From: Ostreococcus lucimarinus CCE9901
Taxonomy: Eukaryota > Chlorophyta > Mamiellophyceae > Mamiellales > Bathycoccaceae
Assembly: GCF_000092065.1 (NCBI RefSeq)
Contig: NC_009361.1
Location: forward strand, 372,001 to 436,000
DNA length: 64,000 nucleotides
Direction of reading: 5' to 3'
Shown here: in pieces, positions 20,715 through 28,899 of the stretch
Layout of the letters: each line of letters opens with the position of its first letter
Numbering within the stretch: the first letter of the stretch is position 1
Notes under the pieces: generated by a model
What the model was told of the DNA's origin: nothing
The model's input: the letters and a program-made list of their open reading frames with translations, nothing else
Databases searched by the model: none
Position numbers and translations under genes: made by a program

Positions 20715-23117
20715 ATGTCCTCGCTCGAGGCGATTCGCTACGCGCGCGGAAACCTCGAGCTGCTCGATCAGCTCGCGCTGCCGCTGGAGACGAAATACAT
20801 CGACGTGCGCGACTGCAACGCGTGCTGGCGATGTATCAAAGATATGAACGTGCGAGGAGCGCCGGCGATCGCGATCGCAGCGGCGCTGGCGCTGGCGGTG
20901 GAGCTAGAGGCGAAGCGAGGGACGCTGACGACGTGCGAGGCGGCGGAGGCGTTCGTGCGCGAGCGGTTTGATCACATGTACACGTCGAGACCGACGGCGG
21001 TGAACTTGGGGGAGGCGAAAAATAGGATACAAGCACTCGCAAAGCGATTGAGTGAAAGCGGAGACGTGTCAGGGATGATTGAAGGGGTGATTGAAGGATG
21101 CGAGGCGATGCACGCCGAGGACGTGGCGTCGTGCAGAGCCATCGGAGACAAGGGTGCTGCGGCGCTGTTGCGCGCGTGCGGCGCTAAAGATGGAGAAAAT
21201 ATCAAAGTGATGACGTGCTGTAACACTGGATCGCTCGCGACGGCGGGCTACGGTACTGCGTTGGGGGTGATTCGTGCTCTTTGGGAGTCGGGGCGACTCG
21301 AGCGGGCGTATTGCTTGGAGACGCGGCCGTACAATCAAGGGTCGAGGTTGACCGCGTACGAGCTGGTGTACGAAAAAATTCCAGGGACGTTGATTTGTGA
21401 TAATATGGCGGCGGCGCTCATGGCACGAGGAGACGTGGACGCGATCGTCGTGGGTGCGGATAGAGTCGCCGCAAACGGCGACTTTGCTAACAAAATCGGC
21501 ACCTATTCGCTCGCGGTGAACGCGAAGCATCACGGAGTGCCCATGTTCACCGCAGCACCGGTGACGACGTTAGATCCCGAGACGGCGACTGGGGCAGATA
21601 TTCACATCGAAGAACGACCGGGCGAAGAAGTGACGCACTCGCTCGGTAAGCGTGTGGCGGCGGAAGGAATAGACGTGTGGAACCCATCCTTCGACGTGAC
21701 CCCTGCGGCGCTCCTCACGGGTGTCATCACGGAGCACGGTGTGATTGAAAAGAACGCCAGTGGATTGTTTCCCGTTGCAGACTTCGTAGCTCAAGCAAAG
21801 GGAGGTACATTGACGGTCGCAAAGCCGAGCGGTCCACCGGGATTCATCGCACTTAATTGCGAAACCGTACTCGATTACGCAGCGTCAAAGGAAAACGTTG
21901 CCAAAGTTTTGGGAGGCGCCTCGACGCGCGCGTCGTGGTCGGCGAAAGAAATCGGTGACGGTAACATCAACTTTGTCTACATCGTCACCGGTGCGTCTGC
22001 AAATAAATCCGTCATCGTGAAGCAAGGTTTGCCATTCGTACGCTGTGTTGGCGAAAGTTGGCCCCTCACGCAGGAGCGCGTTCGATATGAAGCCGAGGCG
22101 CTCATTCAAGCGCACAAATTTTGCCCCGAGCACGTCCCGGAAGTGTACGTGTACGACGCTACGATGGCAACTATCGTCATGCGATACCTAGAACCACCGC
22201 ACATCATCCTCCGAGGCGGTATTATTGAAGGTAAAGTGTACCCAAAGTTGGCCGAACACGTCGGCGAATACTTGGCGACGACACTCTACAAGTCGTCCGC
22301 GTTGGCCGTCGGCGGTGCCGAACTTCGACGCGCACGTCAAGCTTTCGGGCAAAACGAGGATATGTGCGAGCTCACTGAACAAGTCATCTTCACCGAACCG
22401 TACGGTAAGGCTGATAACAATCATTGGACGACGCCACAGCTCGACGACATCGTCGGCGAGATTCAATCCGACGCCGCACTCAAGCGCGCCATCAACGCGC
22501 TGAAGGAAAAATTTATGACTGAAGCGCAAGCGCTGCTGCACGGCGACTTGCACACCGGCTCTTTGATGTGCACGGAGACGACAACATTCGCGATCGACAA
22601 CGAGTTCGCGTTTTATGGGCCGATGGGATTCGACATTGGCGCATTTTTAGCAAACCTACTGTTAGCCTACTTCTCTCAAAACGGTTGGGCGAAGTGCAAC
22701 GGAGAAGATCGCGGCGCACAACGCGACTGGCTCTTGAGCGCTTTTGCGTCTACGTGGGGTATATTCGAAAAACGTTTCTTAGAACAGTGGAACGAACAAG
22801 GAGTGCGCGACGACTGTGGTGGTTTGTCGCCCGCAATTTTGTACGGTAAAGATGTGAAGAGCGGCGCGAGCGCTCTCGAGGAACATCAACGCACGTTCAT
22901 GCGAAAGATATGGGCCGATACTCTCGGTTTCGCGGGTGCTAAAATGATTCGTCGCATCATCGGCATCGCGCACGTCGCTGATTTGGATAAGATACCAGAC
23001 GCCAACGTACGCGCCCAGTGCGAACGCGCGGCGTTAAAGTGCGGTCGCGAGCTCATGCTCAACGCGACGACGCTCACGCCCGAGTCGATCGTCGACGTCG
23101 TGAAAAGCTGCGAGTAG
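20715..23117 (+). CDS. Bifunctional methylthioribose-1-phosphate isomerase / methylthioribose kinase fusion
   Basis: An 800-residue single-exon fusion. Residues ~1-375 are MtnA: VRGAPAIAIAAALA, the catalytic CNTGSLATAGYGTALG and VVGADRVAANGDFANKIGT. Residues ~390-800 are MtnK of the APH-like kinase fold: NINFVYIV nucleotide region, HGDLHTGSLM with the catalytic Asp, and IDNEFAFYGPMGFD. Together they phosphorylate methylthioribose and isomerise the product to methylthioribulose-1-phosphate, consecutive steps of methionine salvage. The order of domains is the reverse of the reaction order. The ATG at 20715 gives MSSLEAIRYARG, the normal MtnA beginning. The protein should be cytosolic. Confidence 0.95.
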   Translation: MSSLEAIRYARGNLELLDQLALPLETKYIDVRDCNACWRCIKDMNVRGAPAIAIAAALALAVELEAKRGTLTTCEAAEAFVRERFDHMYTSRPTAVNLGEAKNRIQALAKRLSESGDVSGMIEGVIEGCEAMHAEDVASCRAIGDKGAAALLRACGAKDGENIKVMTCCNTGSLATAGYGTALGVIRALWESGRLERAYCLETRPYNQGSRLTAYELVYEKIPGTLICDNMAAALMARGDVDAIVVGADRVAANGDFANKIGTYSLAVNAKHHGVPMFTAAPVTTLDPETATGADIHIEERPGEEVTHSLGKRVAAEGIDVWNPSFDVTPAALLTGVITEHGVIEKNASGLFPVADFVAQAKGGTLTVAKPSGPPGFIALNCETVLDYAASKENVAKVLGGASTRASWSAKEIGDGNINFVYIVTGASANKSVIVKQGLPFVRCVGESWPLTQERVRYEAEALIQAHKFCPEHVPEVYVYDATMATIVMRYLEPPHIILRGGIIEGKVYPKLAEHVGEYLATTLYKSSALAVGGAELRRARQAFGQNEDMCELTEQVIFTEPYGKADNNHWTTPQLDDIVGEIQSDAALKRAINALKEKFMTEAQALLHGDLHTGSLMCTETTTFAIDNEFAFYGPMGFDIGAFLANLLLAYFSQNGWAKCNGEDRGAQRDWLLSAFASTWGIFEKRFLEQWNEQGVRDDCGGLSPAILYGKDVKSGASALEEHQRTFMRKIWADTLGFAGAKMIRRIIGIAHVADLDKIPDANVRAQCERAALKCGRELMLNATTLTPESIVDVVKSCE

Positions 23118-23202
23118 TCGCGAGTTGGCTTATATTAGTGCAGTATAAATACAACAACTACAACGAAATAACAACACGCGCGCGTATGCTTTCTATACAT
23201 GA

Positions 23203-25617
23203 CTACCTCGTCTTGCGTTTGTCCAACCACTTTGTGGCCGACGACTTCGTAGACGATCGCGCATCTTCGCGGCGCACATCCTTTGCCTCGACTTTTGGCC
23301 CGTAAGGGATGTGTGATCGAGTGATTTGCATCAAACCAAAAGCAGAAATCGGCATGAATGATATTTTTCCTCGATCACGTGTCGCCGCATCCGCGAACTC
23401 CGCCTCAATCTGTCTATATATTTGATCTCGCGTTTTGGGATTGCCCGCGTTGACAAAGTCAATCACGATGATTCCCGAAATATTCCTCCGCCTAATTTCC
23501 GCCGCTGCGGTGCGAGCAGCCATGACATTGATTTCCGCCACACTCATACGGCTCGAGCCGGTGTTTACATCGATCGCTGTCAGCGCTTCTGTGGATTGAA
23601 TCACGAGCTGCGCCGACTGCGTATCTGGAATCGTCACGCGTTCGCTAAACGTCCTCGCGCGTCGGATCAAGTTTTGCATTTTCACTTGAGACCCCACGCG
23701 GACGACGGTTTGCATTTCTTCGGTATCCGCGCGCAGCGTCGACACGCTCTTTGTGATTTCTTCAAGTTCTTCCGGCTTGCTGTCGTTCGGCATGACGATG
23801 CTGTGAATGTTCGTGCTCGCGAGCTCGCGAAGAACCATTCCTTTGAAATTTGTGTTGTCGCGCCACAATAATCGCGGCACCAAAGGCTGCTGCCGCTTCC
23901 GCGACTTCGTGACGGATTTCGCAGCACTGATGCACATAGACTTCCACCGACGCGTGAGTTCGCTTACCTCGCGCGTGACCACGTCCGGAGGCGCGCTCGC
24001 GCTCGCGGAGCGCATGATGAGATGCGCGCCGCCGCCGTGAAACCCGGTGAAAAGAGGCGCTTCATTCTTATCTTTTATCTTCTCGAGGCCATATCGCCAC
24101 GTTTGCTTCAAAGTATTCTCGCCCCACTGCGCGAGCGAGTCGCGCGTCACGACGCTCAATTTCTTACTGGCGTGCGCGCTTACCCCATTCGCCGTGCCTT
24201 TGAAAACCGTAAACCGTCCGGTGAGGCTCGGCTCCGCCGTCGCGATCGCGCCTTTGTGTTCCCGTGAATCTCGAATGATTTCAAGAATCACGGCATCGCC
24301 GATGTTATACATTCCAAAGGCTTGCTTACCAGCGCGCGCAAGCTGGTCGTTCATATCCGAATGCATCATGGAGCTGATGAGCTTCATCTCGACGTCTTCG
24401 TCTTCATCCGGTAGAGACACTTCCGACGCCTCGATGACGACTTTGTCGCTCTCTTGGCCTTTCCACCAAGCCGCCGGCTGTGACAGACCGTCGCGCAGTA
24501 ACACCGTCTTTGTAAACTTGCCATTCTTCGTCGCCACGCCGACGAGCAGTGATTTCATGTTCGGCACCTTGCTCACCACCGTACCGAGATAGACGTCGCC
24601 GACGCGCATCGCTTGGTCGCCTTCTTCTTCGTCGCGAACGTTTTCCAAAATCTCCACCGCCTCACCGTCCTCCGTCAGAACCGCGCAGTCGTCGCTCGGG
24701 AACCAAATCTCCGTCTTCACGTTCCGATCGTCTCTCGCGCGCAGAGACTTGCTCGCACCGCCGGTGTAGTACTGAAGCACTTGTTTCAGCGCCGGTTCGT
24801 TCATGCGAAACGTATCCGTCAGAGACGTAAACTCTCGCTTCTCTTCGGTCCACACGTCGACAACCTCCACCATGAACGCGTAGCTCGGAAGCATTAGCGC
24901 GCTCGTCCCACTTCTCCACACGTAGGTCGGCCCCGTGCTCTCGGCGACGTCGTCAATCACCGCGAAATTATACTCGCACACCACGCACTCCTCGCCGACC
25001 ACGCGACTCGTCGGCACCTCCAAACAAACCGTCGCGCTCCACCAATCGTTCCCTTCGGGCGCGCACCGAATCGACCCTCCCAGCACTCGCCACGTCCCGA
25101 GCTCGGCCGTCGACCCGACGAGCACGACGCGCTGCCCGAACCGCGTTCGTTTCCGCACTCGAAACGTCGTCACGCATCGTCCCGGCGTCCCGATCAGCGC
25201 GAACGCCCCTCCGTCCCCCCTCGCGAGCCCTGGTCCGCTCCCCGACGTCGACGTCATTCTCGCCCCCTCCTCCTCGCTCCGACTCGCCCGTTCCTCTTCC
25301 TCGAACCGATTCGCCCTTCGTCCCGCGCGTCTCTCCTCCCCCGCGCCCGTCCCGCGCGATCGTCCGCTCTCCAGCACCACCGCCATGTCCGCCCGCGCCG
25401 TCGCGCGCGCCTCCTCCGACGCCTCGCGCCCCTCCCCCGCTTCCTCACCCGTCGCCCGCGTCCATCGCGCGTCCATCGCGTCCATCGCGCGCCGATCCAT
25501 CGCGCGCCAGCGCGGCATCGTCGTCCCGAACCGTCGCGCCCCCGTCCTCGTCGCGCGCGTCCGCCTCGCGCCGCTCGCGCGCGCGCCGCGCACGCGCGCC
25601 ATCGCGTCCACCGGCAT
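23203..25617 (-). CDS. Plastid ribonuclease E/G-like protein with CBM20 domain
   Basis: About 804 residues. After a plastid-type Arg/Ala leader comes a CBM20-like starch-binding module (GQRVVLVGSTAELGTWRVLG ... NDWWSATVCLEVP), as in plant RNE. Next is an S1-type segment (VGDVYLGTVVSKVPNMKSLL) and the RNase E/G catalytic core with metal-binding Asp motifs TAIDVNTGSSR and IIVIDFVNAG. The Zn-link of bacterial RNase E is not seen. It should process chloroplast mRNAs. The frame is open to 25947, but the divergent gene begins there, so the Met at 25615-25617 (MPVDAMARVRG) was chosen; nearby Mets are possible. It ends 85 bp from the convergent MtnA-MtnK gene. Confidence 0.88.
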   Translation of the reverse strand: MPVDAMARVRGARASGARRTRATRTGARRFGTTMPRWRAMDRRAMDAMDARWTRATGEEAGEGREASEEARATARADMAVVLESGRSRGTGAGEERRAGRRANRFEEEERASRSEEEGARMTSTSGSGPGLARGDGGAFALIGTPGRCVTTFRVRKRTRFGQRVVLVGSTAELGTWRVLGGSIRCAPEGNDWWSATVCLEVPTSRVVGEECVVCEYNFAVIDDVAESTGPTYVWRSGTSALMLPSYAFMVEVVDVWTEEKREFTSLTDTFRMNEPALKQVLQYYTGGASKSLRARDDRNVKTEIWFPSDDCAVLTEDGEAVEILENVRDEEEGDQAMRVGDVYLGTVVSKVPNMKSLLVGVATKNGKFTKTVLLRDGLSQPAAWWKGQESDKVVIEASEVSLPDEDEDVEMKLISSMMHSDMNDQLARAGKQAFGMYNIGDAVILEIIRDSREHKGAIATAEPSLTGRFTVFKGTANGVSAHASKKLSVVTRDSLAQWGENTLKQTWRYGLEKIKDKNEAPLFTGFHGGGAHLIMRSASASAPPDVVTREVSELTRRWKSMCISAAKSVTKSRKRQQPLVPRLLWRDNTNFKGMVLRELASTNIHSIVMPNDSKPEELEEITKSVSTLRADTEEMQTVVRVGSQVKMQNLIRRARTFSERVTIPDTQSAQLVIQSTEALTAIDVNTGSSRMSVAEINVMAARTAAAEIRRRNISGIIVIDFVNAGNPKTRDQIYRQIEAEFADAATRDRGKISFMPISAFGLMQITRSHIPYGPKVEAKDVRREDARSSTKSSATKWLDKRKTR

Positions 25618-25945
25618 CGGCGCTCGCGCGCGCGCGTCGGCGTCGCGGTGCGTCGCGGTGCGTCGCGATTCGATCCGTCGTCGCGCTCGCGAAATATCTT
25701 TGTCGTCGTTCGAATCGAATCGAATCGAATCGCGCGCGCGCGCGGCCCGCGCGTCCGTCGCGCGTCCATCGCGTCGCTCGATTCGCGATCGTCGTCGACG
25801 TCGCGATCGGTCGCGATCGGTCGCCGGGTCGTCGCGCGTCCGTGAACGCGTCGATTCGGATTCGTCCCGCGCGGGACGCGATGGCGCGACGGCGCGAACG
25901 ACGGATGGCGCGGCACACGACGACGACGGCGACGACGACGACCGC
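25618..25945. promoter_or_regulatory. Divergent promoter region with short tandem repeats
   Basis: This 328-bp gap between two divergent starts includes (CGAAT)4.4 at 25711-25732 and two copies of the 10-mer TCGCGATCGG at 25801-25820. No further gene is supported. Confidence 0.45.
25711..25732. repeat. (CGAAT)n pentanucleotide repeat
   Basis: Four perfect copies plus a partial, upstream of both the RNase E/G and the acylated-protein genes. Confidence 0.85.
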
Positions 25946-27454
25946 ATGGGGTGCGCGAGCTCGAAAACGGGCGACGCGACGGCGCCGGCGCGCGACGACG
26001 GCGCGCGCGACGACGGCGCGGCGACGACGAGGACGCGAGACGGGGACGATGGATCGGCGCGCGCGGCGACGGACGGCGACGGCGACGGCGCGAGCGGGAC
26101 GACGGCGGACGCGATGGCGGACGGGTCGAGCGCGATGCTCGCGCGCGCGGTGACGACGTACGAGGACGCGACGACGGCGGCGATGCACGCGGCGGCGGCG
26201 AGGGTGCGCGAGCGATGGGGGACGACGAGGGACGCGGGCGCGGCGTGGCGGTTTTGGCTGGCGGAGGAGACGACGGTGAGCGCGCTGACGACGCCGCTGG
26301 GCGGGAGCTCGATCGAGGTCGGCGCGAGGGATGACTTGTCGGTGATGATGTGCGCGCACGACGCGCTGGAGGCGCCGGTGGGGGGGTGGGAGGGGCGAGT
26401 CGCGTGCTGCCCGCGAGCGTTCGCGGTGGACGCGCACCTGACGGTGGACGGGAAGAGGTTTGAAGACGCGCACGCGTGCGCGGGGGAGCCGGATTACGAT
26501 CGCGAACGCGCGATCGAGGCGGGACTCGACGATGCGGGGCTTTACGCGAGCGAGGCGCGTGAGGCGGCGCGACGGGTGTTGAGGCGCGAACGCGACGGCG
26601 GCGGCAAACCGTGGTGCACCGTCTTCGGCTCGCGCTTCTCCGAGGGTAATCACTTCGTGCATTTACCGTTGATCGCGGATTACCTCGACGGGGCGATTTT
26701 GGATCCGTTTAGTAAATCGTACGCGCACTCGCTGATGTGGCGTTGGGCGGAGGTGTGCGAGAAAATCGGCCCGGGCGAGCACGAGGTGACGCTGCGATGC
26801 GCGCCGCTCGGCGTGTTCGTTCCCGCCGCCGGCGCGTGTCGTTTGGTCGGGTACGACGAAGCGAAGCACGGCAGTGATAAGGGATTCAAAGCGTTCTTAC
26901 AATCGCTCGATACTGAGTACGAGACGTCGGCGAGCGCGGCCGGGATGAGTGCGACGTTTACCATCAAGTTGCACCCGAATCATTGCGCCGGCAAGAAGAT
27001 TGAGCGGCGAGCGCAAGAGTGGGCGCCGGATTGGCCCGCGGATGAAATCGCGGAGTGCTACACCACGGCGCTACAGTTAGCGAATACCGGCCCACCAGGT
27101 GCGATGGCGGCACAGATGACCCCGGGCGCGACGTGTTGCCACGTCGTTTTACCCACCACAGATGGACACAGCGGCATCGCCGAAGTCAAGGACCGCGACG
27201 GTCGAACGCTGTACCACGAATTCCACGCGTGGGGCTTGTTCCGAGGCGTCGACGGCGAGCTGGAAGCGCGTACTGGCGCTCAAATCAAGTTCCGCTGCGT
27301 TAAGTCGTGCGTGAACGGCGAACCGACCGGGGTGTGGATGGCGAAGGACTACGATCCACGTCCGTGCAACGGGCTTTTGCTGAAGAACAAATTTATCGAT
27401 CAGGCCATCGCTCGCGACGATGAGCACATAAAGATCCCGAGTGGCGTGGCCTAG
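25946..27454 (+). CDS. Unknown protein with MGC acylation-type N-terminus
   Basis: A 502-residue protein beginning MGCASSKTG, which fits dual N-myristoylation and palmitoylation (Gly2, Cys3, Ser6), so it is probably tethered to a membrane. Residues ~10-60 are Asp/Gly/Ala low complexity. The rest is globular and well structured, with patches such as WCTVFGSRFSEGNHFVHLPL, HPNHCAGKKIERRAQEWAPD and TLYHEFHAWGLFRGVDGELE. It has no membrane helix. I do not recognise the family. It ends 55 bp from the convergent P2X gene. The ATG was chosen for the acylation motif and because the frame upstream is antisense to RNase E/G. Confidence 0.8.
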   Translation: MGCASSKTGDATAPARDDGARDDGAATTRTRDGDDGSARAATDGDGDGASGTTADAMADGSSAMLARAVTTYEDATTAAMHAAAARVRERWGTTRDAGAAWRFWLAEETTVSALTTPLGGSSIEVGARDDLSVMMCAHDALEAPVGGWEGRVACCPRAFAVDAHLTVDGKRFEDAHACAGEPDYDRERAIEAGLDDAGLYASEAREAARRVLRRERDGGGKPWCTVFGSRFSEGNHFVHLPLIADYLDGAILDPFSKSYAHSLMWRWAEVCEKIGPGEHEVTLRCAPLGVFVPAAGACRLVGYDEAKHGSDKGFKAFLQSLDTEYETSASAAGMSATFTIKLHPNHCAGKKIERRAQEWAPDWPADEIAECYTTALQLANTGPPGAMAAQMTPGATCCHVVLPTTDGHSGIAEVKDRDGRTLYHEFHAWGLFRGVDGELEARTGAQIKFRCVKSCVNGEPTGVWMAKDYDPRPCNGLLLKNKFIDQAIARDDEHIKIPSGVA

Positions 27455-27509
27455 GTACTCATCTCCATCTAATATTGACTTAATCCTACAAACGTGGACG
27501 CGTCGTCGT

Positions 27510-28664
27510 CTAACTGTTGTTTTCCGTCGCTCCGTACGAATCGTCATTGAATTCCGCGAAGAGCCAATTCTCGTACTGCTTGGACTTCTTCCCCGATCCA
27601 TACATCATGACTGCGTTTACGACGAGAGACGCGATGCCAAGGAACGCGACGCCTGCACCCACGGTCGTGGACAGCGCGAGAACGTCGAACTTACGCCCAA
27701 CTCCATCCACTGCAAAGCGAATCCTCGGCCCGTAGCCCTTGACCAAAAGCCTCACGTCTTTGGAATTTCCCGTTTGGTTGTACGTCACGCCTTGCATCGG
27801 TGCCGGTTCGCCCACGTTATGCGCAGAGACCCAACGGATATTATAGCCTTTCGACAGTGTGTTTATCTCCGAATCGGTGACTTGACGCACCTTATACGGC
27901 GTCTTCGGCGCGCACGATTCGATGCCTCGATCGAGATCGCAGTCAAACTGCACGTCCAAGCGACCGTCCCAACCTTTCTTCGCGATATCTTCCACGCGCA
28001 TTCCGCCGCTCGCGAGCAAATCATTCAAGGTCCATAAATTCCATCCCATCGTAGGCTCAGTACCGTTCAAGTTCGTCCACAGTAAGTTCCCGTCGCCCTT
28101 TTTATTTGGGATTCCTGGAAACTCGACGCTGATTCGAGTAAAGACGGTGAAATTTCCCACATTTTCCAGCACGTTCACACGGTCGTCCTCTGGTTCACCA
28201 GGACACCAGCCCTCGATTTCGCACCGCTTTTCTCCCGAGCTTCCGCCCGCGTCCACGCACGCTCCCGTCATCCGCCCGCTCGCGCTAAACGCCCCCGCTC
28301 GACAAATCGACGCGTCCTCCGTGCACGCCTCGTCGTCGTCCATTCCCGGGCACCGTCCTCTCGCTTGCAGCGTCGTCATCAGCGCCGTCGCCACAAAAAA
28401 TCCACTCGGTTCATATATCACCAAATCATTCGCGTCGTACACCGTCTCCAGCCCCGTCGCCGCGTCTCGCAGCACCGCCTGGCCTTTGATTTTCAAACCA
28501 ATGTTCCCAACCGCCTGCGACCGCAGCTGGTAGCCGTGCTTGAGGTACACCAGATACCATCCGACGTAGCTCAGAACGACGCCGACGATGGCGTAATACA
28601 GCGCGCCGAGTCGCCACGAGCGAATGACGACGCTCTTTTGCGTCGTGTACGACAGTCCCACCAT
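27510..28664 (-). CDS. P2X-type ATP-gated cation channel
   Basis: 384 residues with the two-helix P2X plan. The N-terminal YTTQK (6-10) fits the YxTxK motif, and TM1 covers about 17-42. A large extracellular/lumenal domain with a Cys-rich head follows, including GLKIKGQAV matching the ATP-contacting Lys pair, GYNIRW and LLVKGYGPRIRF. TM2 lies at about 330-358, preceded by KFDVLALSTTVGAG. P2X channels open on ATP binding and pass cations; a functional one has been reported from Ostreococcus tauri. Trimer formation and intracellular versus surface location are inferred from the family. It is divergent from the membrane protein at 28900, with 235 bp between. Confidence 0.95.
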   Translation of the reverse strand: MVGLSYTTQKSVVIRSWRLGALYYAIVGVVLSYVGWYLVYLKHGYQLRSQAVGNIGLKIKGQAVLRDAATGLETVYDANDLVIYEPSGFFVATALMTTLQARGRCPGMDDDEACTEDASICRAGAFSASGRMTGACVDAGGSSGEKRCEIEGWCPGEPEDDRVNVLENVGNFTVFTRISVEFPGIPNKKGDGNLLWTNLNGTEPTMGWNLWTLNDLLASGGMRVEDIAKKGWDGRLDVQFDCDLDRGIESCAPKTPYKVRQVTDSEINTLSKGYNIRWVSAHNVGEPAPMQGVTYNQTGNSKDVRLLVKGYGPRIRFAVDGVGRKFDVLALSTTVGAGVAFLGIASLVVNAVMMYGSGKKSKQYENWLFAEFNDDSYGATENNS

Positions 28665-28899
28665 GGTTCAACACCCAGGCGAAGGCGTTCCGACGCGTCG
28701 CCGGTCGCGTCGCGTCGCTCGCGTCGCGTCGCGCGGGCGTCGCGCTTCGAGCGCGCGCGTCCGAGCGCGCTCGGCGCCGTCGCGTCGGCGCTCGGTCGAG
28801 CGCGTCGCTGTGCGGACGCGAGCTCGCTCGCTCGGCACCGCGCTCGACGCGCGTCTCCGCACTCGACGCCGCGTCGCCGTCGCCGCGCTCGGCGTCGTC

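Noticed and set aside
24935-25945. Upstream open part of the acylated unknown protein's frame
   Set aside because: It lies antisense to RNase E/G coding sequence and would bury the MGCASSK start.
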